Source: JAWKZG01 sp041396125 (GTDB taxonomy: Bacteria; Pseudomonadota; Gammaproteobacteria; Competibacterales; Competibacteraceae). From it: DNA of 64,000 nucleotides. The notes beneath the pieces were generated by a model. The model searched no databases, was not told the origin of the DNA, and saw only the letters and a list, made by a program, of their open reading frames with translations. The translations under genes were made by a program, and so were the position numbers. The stretch is from the NCBI GenBank assembly GCA_041396125.1, contig JAWKZG010000023.1, forward strand, positions 17,104 to 81,103. The letters run 5' to 3'. This document shows, in pieces, positions 47,627 to 55,943 of the stretch (positions are counted from its first letter, which is position 1; every line of letters begins with the position of its first letter).

Positions 47627-48580
47627 ATGAACTCCTCCCCTGTCCGCCGGTCAATCCGGCTGTGCGGCAGCCAGGCCGCGCAAGCGCTCGTGCCCGGTGC
47701 CTGTCTGACCAGTCTGGCGGTTTTTCGGCATAGTTGTTATCTGCAAACGCCTGATCAGTCTATCGTCTGCCTGCTGGACGACTTGAACGTGCCAGGACCG
47801 CTGCATGTGCTGTGCCGCCTGCCCGGCAATTTCGACTGGACTGCGCACCTTCAGCCGGGTCAGCAGGGCGTCGTGAGTGACACCGGCATCCTGCTGAATA
47901 AATTATTCTTTTTTTATTCTCAATCGACTTCCATCTGGCAGCCGCCCCGCCTGGCCACACCCGATCCAGACACCGTGCAAACCGCTCTGAGGTGTTTGCA
48001 GACGTATCTGGCAGCAGGCCGGCCCCCTGCTGAGCAGGCAGCGCAGGAATCCGGTCTGGGTGTTTTTATTTTGCCGCTGTTACGCGGGACACTGGCTGAA
48101 TTTATCCCGACCACCCCGGTGGCTGCGGCTGCCACTGGTGGCATTCAGGCCCTGCACGCCTGGCTTTATGCCGACGCAAGGCCCGACTGGGTCGCACCCG
48201 ACTGGGTCGCACCCGACAGCGTCATCCGTCTGCTCGGGCTAGGGCCAGGGCTAACCCCCAGCGGCGATGATTTTCTGGTCGGCTTATGGGTGAGCCTGCA
48301 CGCACTAGGCTGGCATACCGCAGCCAACCGGCTGGCCGCGCAGATCATACCGCTGGCCGGCAATTACACTAATCTTATCAGTCTGGCGCATCTGCGCTGC
48401 GCCGCTCAGGGCCAGGCCGCCGCCCCGCTACACTGCTTGCTGCAGGTTTTATACACGGCACCTGCGGCAATGCCCGAGGCGGTAGCAGCGCTCACTGCTG
48501 TCGGCCACAGTTCGGGCTGGGACAGCCTGGCAGGTATTGTGCTGGCCACTATGGCTTATACCCACAACCCGCAGCACTAA
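47627..48580 (+). CDS. DUF2877 (AllH/YlbF-like) protein
   Basis: A 317-aa DUF2877 protein. The family signature is clear in GLGPGLTPSGDDFLVGLWVS near residue 205, followed by NRLAAQIIPLAGNYTNLISL and the tail AVAALTAVGHSSGWDSLAGI. The E. coli relative AllH (YlbF) belongs to the AllFGH set that forms carbamoyl phosphate from oxalurate or oxamate-type ureide intermediates at the end of anaerobic allantoin use. No AllF or AllG partner is in this window. A 15-base direct repeat at 48185-48214 duplicates the residues DWVAP. Its 3' end overlaps the convergent TRAP permease by four bases. Confidence 0.82.
   Translation: MNSSPVRRSIRLCGSQAAQALVPGACLTSLAVFRHSCYLQTPDQSIVCLLDDLNVPGPLHVLCRLPGNFDWTAHLQPGQQGVVSDTGILLNKLFFFYSQSTSIWQPPRLATPDPDTVQTALRCLQTYLAAGRPPAEQAAQESGLGVFILPLLRGTLAEFIPTTPVAAAATGGIQALHAWLYADARPDWVAPDWVAPDSVIRLLGLGPGLTPSGDDFLVGLWVSLHALGWHTAANRLAAQIIPLAGNYTNLISLAHLRCAAQGQAAAPLHCLLQVLYTAPAAMPEAVAALTAVGHSSGWDSLAGIVLATMAYTHNPQH
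48185..48214 (+). repeat. In-frame 15-bp tandem duplication within the DUF2877 gene
   Basis: GACTGGGTCGCACCC is present twice in direct succession (48185-48199 and 48200-48214) and encodes DWVAP twice. It does not disturb the frame. Confidence 0.9.
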
Positions 48581-50159
48581 CCGGATAGTGCATTGGGCAG
48601 CCAGGTGGCAAGCCCCGGCAACAGCACCAGCAGGCCCAGCATGATTAACTGCAGCAGCACAAACGGAATGATGCCCTGGTAAATTTGCCAGGTGCTGATA
48701 TCGGATGGCGCAACACTGCGCAAATAAAACAAGGCATACCCCAGTGGCGGGGTCAGAAACGACGTCTGCAGATTGATGGCAAACATTACGCCGAGCCAGA
48801 CCGGATTAAAGTCCATCTGCAACAAAACCGGTGCCACCAGCGGAACCAGCACATAAATAATTTCGATCACATCCAGAAAGAAACCCAGCACAAACATCAG
48901 TACCATGACCATGATCATCGCACTGAAAGCCCCGCCCGACGCAGGCTCAAGCAAGCGATGTACTAATTCATCGCCACCAAAACCACGTAACACCACCGAG
49001 AATAAACTGGCACCGATAATAATGGCGAACACCATCGCGCTGAACCGGCTGGTGCTTTCCATGACAGGCCGCAGCAGTCCCGCACGGTGCACCTGCCACA
49101 GACTGACCCATAACCCCCAGAGAATCCCTGCGCAGCACAATCCGGCCAGCACCAGCGCGGTCTGATCTGCGGTAGTGCCCGTCGTGCGATCCAGCCGCAG
49201 ATCGAACAGCAGCGTCAACAGCAGCACACCAAGCAAACACAGTGCGGCTGTATAGACAGGCAGGCAGCGATAGTGCTGTAAACGCAGCCCGGCCAGCAGG
49301 ATCGCACCGATTGCACCCACTGCGGCAGCCTCGGTAGGGGTGGCAATGCCGGCCAGAATTGATCCCAGCACAGCAATCATGAGCAGTAGCGGCGCCAATA
49401 AGGCCGCCAGTAATTGTCTGAGCCAGCGCTCGGGCAGAGCCGACGGTGAGGCGTTTTTCCTGGACGGTGCAGCGGGTGCCAGCGCCGGTTTCAGGCAGGC
49501 GATGCCCACCTGATAGGTGCAGTACAGTCCAACCAGTAGCAGCCCCGGCAACAGCGCCCCGGCGAACAGATCGCTGACAGTTACCGGCTCGGGTGTAAAT
49601 TACCCAGTTGTCGCTGTGCGTCCTGATAGGCATTCGCCATCTGATCGCCCAGAATAACCAGCACGATAGAGGGCGGGATGATTTGTCCCAGTGTCCCGGC
49701 AGCAGCAATGGAGCCGCAGGCCAGCGCAGGCTGATAACCGTGCCGCAGCATCACGGGCAGGCTCAGCAGTCCCATGGTCACGACGGTTGCGCCGACGATA
49801 CCGGTACTGGCTGCCAGCAACGCGCCGACCAGCGTCACCGCCAGGCCCAGTCCACCGGGCAGACGGCCGAACAGACGACTCATACTTTCGAGCAGCTCTT
49901 CGGCAATCCTGGAGCGCTCCAGCAGTACCCCCATGAACACGAATAAAGGGATCGCAACCAGTACAGCATTGGTCATAATCCCGTAGATTCGATTGGGTAT
50001 AAAGCCCAGAAAACCGGCATCGAACGCGCCCAGCACAGTGCCGATAGCAGCGAAAATAATCGCTACACCGCCCAGCGTAAACGCGACCGGAAAACCCAGC
50101 AAGGTCAGCAGGCAAAGTGTAGCAATCATGGCCAGTGCCAGGATCTCAGCCAGCGACAT
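48577..50159 (-). pseudogene. TRAP transporter large permease (DctM family), one frameshift
   Basis: A DctM membrane permease of about 527 aa when repaired. The N-terminal part from 50159 has GFPVAFTLGGVAIIFAAIGT, VAIPLFVFMGVLLERSRIAE, TGIVGATVVTMGLLSLPVML and AAAGTLGQIIPPSIVLVILG, the DctM hallmark. The C-terminal part has LLMIAVLGSILAGIATPTEA, GFFLDVIEIIYVLVPLVAPV and LQTSFLTPPLGYALFYLRSV. The break is near 49600: restoring one T in the AATTTAC run gives NFTPEPVTVSDLFAGALLPG in frame. A single homopolymer base in an otherwise intact gene makes sequence error likely. It pairs with the small permease at 50206 and probably with the DctP at 44029. Confidence 0.85.
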
Positions 50160-50205
50160 CAGCAAGCCTGCCGGTAGCAGATACGAGAAAGCCGAAGAAA
50201 CACCA

Positions 50206-50718
50206 TCAGGTGGTCTCCCGCAGCGTTATATACGCACGCAATGCCAGCGCAATCCCCTGCAAACCCAGCACAGCCACAAAAAACAGCAGCATGGATTTGA
50301 GCAGAAACACAGCCGGAATACCGAGGCTGCCTTGCGGCGAACCTTCCAGTACCCGCCAGGACTGGGCCAGGTAAGGCCAGGCCAGCCAGCCGATCAGCAC
50401 GCACATCGGCAGTAACAGGATCAGCGCGCCAAACAGATCAACCCAGGCTCTGCGCCGAGGTGTTGCCGAGGCGTAAAAAACATCGCAACGGACATGGCTG
50501 TTATGCAGCAGGGCATAGCCCGCAGCACTCAGAAACAGTATTGCGTGTAGATAAATAACCGCTTCCTGCAGCACCACCCAGCCCAGGCCGAAAACGTAGC
50601 GCAGCAGCACGATCAGAAACTGCAGCAATACCAGCCCCAAAACCAGCCAGGACACAATTCGTCCGATCCGCTCATTGAGTTGATCGAGCTGACTGACGAA
50701 GACCGCTAAACGCTGCAT
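50206..50718 (-). CDS. TRAP transporter small permease (DctQ family)
   Basis: A 170-aa inner-membrane protein with four helices (IVSWLVLGLVLLQFLIVLLR; WVVLQEAVIYLHAILFLSAA; WVDLFGALILLLPMCVLIGW; AVFLLKSMLLFFVAVLGLQG). The DctQ pattern of a tryptophan/glutamate-containing second helix (LQEAVIYLH) followed by HVRCDVFY is clear. It is transcribed with the large permease that begins 46 bases downstream. It belongs to the subgroup used for mannitol/chloroaromatic- and 2-oxo-acid-type TRAP systems; substrate unknown. Confidence 0.9.
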   Translation of the reverse strand: MQRLAVFVSQLDQLNERIGRIVSWLVLGLVLLQFLIVLLRYVFGLGWVVLQEAVIYLHAILFLSAAGYALLHNSHVRCDVFYASATPRRRAWVDLFGALILLLPMCVLIGWLAWPYLAQSWRVLEGSPQGSLGIPAVFLLKSMLLFFVAVLGLQGIALALRAYITLRETT

Positions 50719-50818
50719 GGCGTTGCCTGTGTCTGCTGAACAGGCTGGAGGTTAGCCCGACGTGTACGCATATCGGCCCTGTTAATACCCGGTCACGGTC
50801 CGACCGATCCCCGACTGA

Positions 50819-50850
50819 CACAGCTGCTGCCTGTGCAGGCAGCAGCTGTG
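50819..50850. terminator. Perfect 13-bp hairpin after the long DctM gene
   Basis: CACAGCTGCTGCC (50819-50831) and GGCAGCAGCTGTG (50838-50850) pair exactly around TGTGCA. It lies just past the minus-strand permease stop at 50871. No T-run follows on that strand, so it is either a Rho-assisted terminator or a message-stabilising hairpin. Confidence 0.7.
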
Positions 50851-50870
50851 CTGTTCTCGCCTGATTCGGC

Positions 50871-53534
50871 TTAGAAGTTCAGGGAGATATCCCGATGAGC
50901 CGCTGTGCAACTGACGATTTCCAGGGCTTTCTCACGCGGCAGTTGCGGCTGCTGGCGCAGGCCTATGTTGTTACGGATAGTCGCTTCATAGGTCTGCAAA
51001 CCGACCAGCAAGTCCGCTTTCGCCTGCTCGCGCCAGGCCAGTTCCTGCTGATACACCTGCAAGGCTTCATCCAGTGATTCCAGCGCCTTGGCCTTATCCG
51101 GCGTTTTATTGCGCAAGGCACGCCGGGCATCATTGATCGGCGAACGAATATCACCGGCCCCTTCTAACCTCGCGTACAGCAGCCGAGAGCGCAGTGACAG
51201 GTTCGACGCTGTCCTCCGGTTCGGCTTCTGCAACATGCTGGCGCAGCTGCTCCAGATCGCCCTGCAAAGCCGCCAGCTTGTCAGTATCGGCAATGATGGT
51301 CAGCAACTCACGGATAGGCGTATAGGCATCATCGACGTTACGCCGGTAGGTCTGACGCACTTTTGCCTCAGCTTTTTGCAGCGCCTGGAAGGTCTTGCGC
51401 TGCTCTTCCCAGGCGTCAGGAATTTCCGCCTGCAGCGCGGCATGCTTGCTTTCCAGAGCCGCTATCTGCGCTGCCAGAGCGTCTCTTTTGGCTGTGCTTG
51501 TGTCAGCTTCCAGACGGCTCTGGCGGGTACGCAGCTCATCCAATTCCGACTCGATCTGGCGTTGTTGCCGCTCAATCGCACGCACCTTTGGTATGCAAAG
51601 GCCGATAATCAGCCTGGGCGGCTATTACAATCGCTTCGGCCTGACGGATCTCACCCAGCAAATCGAACGTTCGGTCTGCTTTATCGAGCGCGCCCTCAAC
51701 ATCTTTGCGCAATCCGGCTGGCACATAACTCATATCCAGCTGCCGGGCGCGTGCAATAGCATCACGCAGTTCGGACTCCCGCGTTACGTACTCGCGCAGC
51801 AGGTTTTCTTCCAGGCAGAACTGCAGGCGTGGATTGAGGGGTGGTGGTGCCGTATCCGAGGTGAGCGAGATACGGGTCGGGACGTAGTTCACCAGTTTCG
51901 GGTAATTAGCCACGATCACCAAAGCCAGCAATTGCAAAATGATGAAAGGAATCACACCCCGGTACATCTCCAGGGTTTTGACCGCTGCCGAGGCGACCCC
52001 GCGCAAATAGAACAAGGCAAACCCGAAAGGTGGTAGGTCAGGAACGAGGTCTGGATATTCAGGCCAATCATGACGCCCAGCCAGACCGCCGTGACATTGG
52101 CGGACGGGTCGGCCAGTAAAATCGGCGCGACAATGGGCACAACCACTACCGCAATCTCGATAAAGTCCAGGGAAAAACCCGAGCAGAAAAATTACCACCA
52201 TGACCATAATGAATTGGCCCCAGAAACCGCCGGGTAGCGAGGTCAGAAAATGTCGCACCAGCTCTTCGCCGCCAAACGCGCGGAAACGCGGCAGTGAGCA
52301 TGGCAGCACCCAGCAGAATGATGAACACCAGCGAGGTTGTTTTCGCAGTCTCCACCATAACGCTTCGCAGCGTGTCGCCAACCCGGAAAACCCGCCAGCC
52401 GCTCCACAGTACCGACACCACAAAAATGCCGGTGGCGATTCCGGCCAATGTCAGTGCCAGTGCATCCTGCTCGGAACTGATATTTTTGACATTGACCGGC
52501 GCAACCTGGGCGATAACGATCAGCATAAACACGGACACTACCGCCAGAAAAGCAGGTCGGTACATGCCACGCTGCCCCTCACACAAGCGATAGCCCGCCA
52601 TAATAGTAGCGCCGACCGCCCCGATCGCACCGGCCTGATTAACGGTTGCAATACCGGCAATAATCGAACCCAGCACGACAAAAATCAGGGTTAGCGGTGG
52701 TACCAGAGTCCCCAATACTTTGAGAAAGAACGAGCGGTCATACAGCCCGTCATAATGTACTGCGGGCGCCATTTTAGGGCGTATCAGGGCAATCAGCAGG
52801 ACATACAGCATGTACAGGATCACCAGTACCAGACCCGGCACGAAAGCCCCCATGAACATGTCCCCGGCGCTGGTTGAAATGACATCAAACTCGGAGGGCA
52901 TGGTCAGCTCGCCGGTCGATTCCTTGTATAACAGTTTGCGCGCAGAGCTGGCCTGGTCAGTCGCACTGGCAAGCTGGTCGGCCAGGATGATCAATACGAT
53001 CGACGGCGGGATAATCTGCCCTAGCGTCCCTGACGCCGCGATAGTGCCCGTTGCCAGGGAGTTGGAGTAATTATTGCGCATCATGGCGGGCAGTGAGATC
53101 AACCCCATCGCCACCACCGTGGCACCAACAATACCAGTTGTTGCTGCCAGCAAAGCCCCTACAAACACGACCGATATACCCAGGCCACCCGGTATCGGTC
53201 CGAACAGCTGTGCCATGGTGATGAGCAGATCTTCCGCGATCTTGGAACGCTGCAACATAATGCCCATGAACACAAATAACGGGATCGCTATCAGAGTGTC
53301 TCGTTCGACTTCCCAATAAATACCGCGAAAGTTGGTCACCCCTGCGCTTAGCCACTGTACCGGGCTGCCCTGGGCAAAATATGCACTGGCGTCACCAACC
53401 ACCAGGTAACCGACAAAAGCTGCGGTACCAATCGTCAGAATCGCTGCACCCGGCAATGCGAAAGCAACCGGATAACCAGAACCCAATGCCGCGGCCATCA
53501 CGCCGACCAGCATGATAAGGAATACTATTTCCAT
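50871..53534 (-). pseudogene. TRAP transporter large permease with a long coiled-coil C-terminal extension, about five frameshifts
   Basis: One gene of about 885 codons when repaired. From 53534 to 52290 the frame is intact: YPVAFALPGAAILTIGTAAF, IAIPLFVFMGIMLQRSKIAE, TGIVGATVVAMGLISLPAMM, IIPPSIVLIILADQLA. The rest is scattered over three frames: AFGGEELVRHFLTSLPGGFW, then VVPIVAPILLADPSANVTAV, then GFALFYLRGVASAAVKTLEM. After the last membrane helix (IVANYPKLVNYVPTRISL) comes a long charged coiled coil, including RQQRQIESELDELRTRQSRL and EALQVYQQELAWREQAKADL. Breaks are near 52288, 52170, 52032, 51588 and 51210; the 52288, 52170 and 51588 ones are single extra bases in short homopolymers. 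The 336-aa DctQ and the DctP at 54654 are its partners. Confidence 0.78.
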
Positions 53535-53549
53535 AATGATGCTACCTGC

Positions 53550-54560
53550 TTAAGCGACGGTTTCGGAGTGAATGCTGGACTGTCGCTTGCCGGGCAAGTT
53601 GCAGTAATCAGCGATACTTTCAAGAAAATTAGCAACGAACTGAATCGCCATCGTGACAGCAAAAACGCCTAACATCGCTGCCATCAGGTACTTGACATAC
53701 ATGCCAAAGCCTTGCTGTGTGATCTCCAGCGCCAGAATCGGGCTGGTAATGATGCTGGTGGACTGTCCCATGCCCAGCAGCAGCACGGTCCAGCACAGCG
53801 GCAAGCCCAAGAACAAAGCGCCAATAGCATTCACTACCCCCCGGGTGCGTTCGGAAAAACCGTGATACAGGACATCAACCCGTACATGCCCATCTTCAAG
53901 CAAGGTATAGGCACTCGAAAACAGGAACAGGCCGGCGTACCAGAACCGTACCAGATCACCCATAAACGCTTGTTCATAGGAAAAAACAAACCGTGAAATG
54001 ACAATTTGCAATTCAGCCACCACGACCAGTAAAGCCAGCCAGGTAAATCCCAACGTCCGGGTCACAGCGGCCAGCACCAGTGACAGAATAATCAAAGGCA
54101 GCTGCACATAAGGTCCGCGATACCGGCTGCGGCTTAAATCCTGCGCCATGGCATCACCGACAACATCCACCAGTAATTCCTCTACCCGTAAAAACGAAAT
54201 CACTGCATCCGTCAAGCCTATGAGCAACACAGCCCAAAAGGCAAAACGCGTGATATAGGAAGCAATTGCGGTAATCGCCAGGCTGTCGTCGCGCAAATTG
54301 CGACCGGCGGTAGCCCGCACATACCACAGCGGTAGGATAAGACCCAGTGCATACAGTAAAACCTGCAGCCAGCTGGCTACTGTGCTATCCGAGCTGAAAG
54401 CGGTGGTGGCACCGGGCCAGCCGCGCCAAAAGTTAAGATAGACATTAAGCAGGAAGATAAACAGTATTGCCACGTTACTCCAGGCAATAAAACGACATAC
54501 CAACAGACTGAAGCGGGATGAATCTGTGGTATAGGGAAGCTCGAGAGATGCAGTGCTCAT
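53550..54560 (-). CDS. TRAP transporter small permease, enlarged DctQ type
   Basis: A 336-aa DctQ-like membrane protein, about twice the usual 160-200 aa. The N-terminal half has its own helices (FIAWSNVAILFIFLLNVYLN; WLQVLLYALGLILPLWYVRA; FAFWAVLLIGLTDAVISFLR). The second half carries the normal DctQ core (VVVAELQIVISRFVFSYEQA, LVRFWYAGLFLFSSAYTLLE, DGHVRVDVLYHGFSERTRGV). Enlarged small subunits occur with the large, extended DctM permeases, as here at 50871-53534, 15 bases downstream. It follows the DctP gene after a terminator-like hairpin. Confidence 0.88.
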   Translation of the reverse strand: MSTASLELPYTTDSSRFSLLVCRFIAWSNVAILFIFLLNVYLNFWRGWPGATTAFSSDSTVASWLQVLLYALGLILPLWYVRATAGRNLRDDSLAITAIASYITRFAFWAVLLIGLTDAVISFLRVEELLVDVVGDAMAQDLSRSRYRGPYVQLPLIILSLVLAAVTRTLGFTWLALLVVVAELQIVISRFVFSYEQAFMGDLVRFWYAGLFLFSSAYTLLEDGHVRVDVLYHGFSERTRGVVNAIGALFLGLPLCWTVLLLGMGQSTSIITSPILALEITQQGFGMYVKYLMAAMLGVFAVTMAIQFVANFLESIADYCNLPGKRQSSIHSETVA

Positions 54561-54590
54561 AAGAAAGCGGAATTCCTAGCAACAAAAAAC

Positions 54591-54618
54591 GCGGGAAAAG
54601 GCCAGAGCCTTATCCCGC
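54591..54618 (-). terminator. Terminator-like hairpin between DctP and DctQ genes
   Basis: GCGGGA-AAAGGC and GCCTTA-TCCCGC pair with one mismatch around a short loop. On the minus strand a run of T (complement of the A-run at 54584-54589) follows the stem. It lies after the DctP stop and before the DctQ start, so it can cut expression of the permease relative to the binding protein. Confidence 0.75.
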
Positions 54619-54653
54619 TTGTTAGAAGTAAAAAACGCTTGTTGAGCTAAAAC

Positions 54654-55748
54654 TTAAAGGCCCAGCACTCGGTTACGCTTGAGAGAATACCCGATATCCG
54701 CCAGTTTCAGATACTTGGCCACGCTGTCGCGCGAAGTCTCAAAACTTTCATAGATACGGTTGGACAGGTCGCTGTGCTGGCGTACTTCGTCATACACCTC
54801 GGCGGCCGCTTCGGCCCAGCTCTCGTAGATTTCATCGCTGAACTCACGCACTTGCACGCCTTGCTCATCGATCAGTTTTTGCAGATAAACACCATTATTG
54901 GCATTTACTTCCGCCATCATCAGGTGGGCTTCCTGCTCACATAGCGCTTGCAGCAGCAGTTGATCCGACTTGGGCAACTCGCTCCACCATTTCTTGTTGA
55001 TGCCAAACGAGGTGAAACCGCCCGGCTCATGCATACCGGGATAGTAATAGTATTTGGCCGCTTCATAGAACTTCATGAAGTAATCATTCCAGGGGCCAAC
55101 CCACTCGGTGGCATCGATAGCACCGGAAACCAGGTTTTCGTAGATCTGTCCGCCCGGCAGGGACACCGGCGAGACCCCCACTTTGGCCAGCACATCACCA
55201 CCCAGGCCGGGGATACGCATTTTCAGGCCTTTGAGATCATCGACAGTTTCGATTTCCTTGCGAAACCAGCCGCCCATCTGCACCCCGGTATTGCCGCAGG
55301 GCAGACACTTGAGACCAAAGCCGTCTGCCAGCTCGTCCCATAACTGCTGGCCACCCATTGACAGAATCCAGGCCCCCATTTCCGAGTAGGTCATGCCGAA
55401 CGGCACCGAGGTAAAGAAAGCCCAGCCCGGATGTTTGCCCTTCCAGTAATAGTCGGCCCCGGTATAAGCCTGGGCGTTGCCGGAAGCCACTTCGTCGAAT
55501 ACATCGAAGCCGCCAACCCGTTCGCCTGCCGCAAAATACTGGGTTGTGATGCGCCCATCTGTGGCATCGGTAATACGCTGCGCCAGGCGCTGGGCACTGG
55601 TACCGAGACCAGGGAAATCGCGCGGCCAGGTGGAAACGATAACCATCTCTTTACGGCTTTGTGCAATCGCGGGAGCGGCAACCGTGCTTGCGGCAACAGT
55701 GGCACCAGCAGCAACACCAGCTTTGCTGATAAACGAACGACGTTTCAT
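54654..55748 (-). CDS. TRAP transporter solute-binding protein (DctP family) with Tat signal
   Basis: A 364-aa binding protein. The signal is of the twin-arginine kind: MKRRSFISKAGVAAGATVAA ending in APAIAQ. The fold is shown by REMVIVSTWPRDFPGLGTSA, MGGWFRKEIETVDDLKGLKM (ligand-carboxylate Arg), IPGLGGDVLAKVGVSPVSLP and GAIDATEWVGPWNDYFMKFY. These motifs match the subgroup that binds 2-oxo acids and related carboxylates as dimers; the ligand is not assigned. It is first in the minus-strand unit with the enlarged DctQ and the long DctM, and is divergent from the GGT-family gene. Confidence 0.93.
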   Translation of the reverse strand: MKRRSFISKAGVAAGATVAASTVAAPAIAQSRKEMVIVSTWPRDFPGLGTSAQRLAQRITDATDGRITTQYFAAGERVGGFDVFDEVASGNAQAYTGADYYWKGKHPGWAFFTSVPFGMTYSEMGAWILSMGGQQLWDELADGFGLKCLPCGNTGVQMGGWFRKEIETVDDLKGLKMRIPGLGGDVLAKVGVSPVSLPGGQIYENLVSGAIDATEWVGPWNDYFMKFYEAAKYYYYPGMHEPGGFTSFGINKKWWSELPKSDQLLLQALCEQEAHLMMAEVNANNGVYLQKLIDEQGVQVREFSDEIYESWAEAAAEVYDEVRQHSDLSNRIYESFETSRDSVAKYLKLADIGYSLKRNRVLGL

Positions 55749-55943
55749 TACATTCTCCTCAATTTATGATTAGTGATTAGACAAGTTGCGAGAATTCGCC
55801 AACAAGCGCGACCAACGGGTAACCCGCTCTCAACGAAATTTATACAATTGTTCTGTTCTTGTACACTAGCGTACTTCTACTGTAATTCTATAGCGAATTA
55901 CGAATAATTCAGTATAAGTCAAACTCAACGATCCGCAAAAATT
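55749..55943. promoter_or_regulatory. Divergent control region with a candidate operator
   Basis: This 195-base gap separates the DctP gene and the HpxW-like gene. TAATTC at 55883-55888 and GAATTA at 55895-55900 form an inverted repeat with a 6-base spacer. GAATAATTC lies just beyond at 55902-55910, and GTAC occurs at both 55861 and 55871. These are candidate binding sites for a shared regulator. The surrounding AT-rich stretch is suited to promoters, but I cannot fix a -10/-35 pair. Confidence 0.45.
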
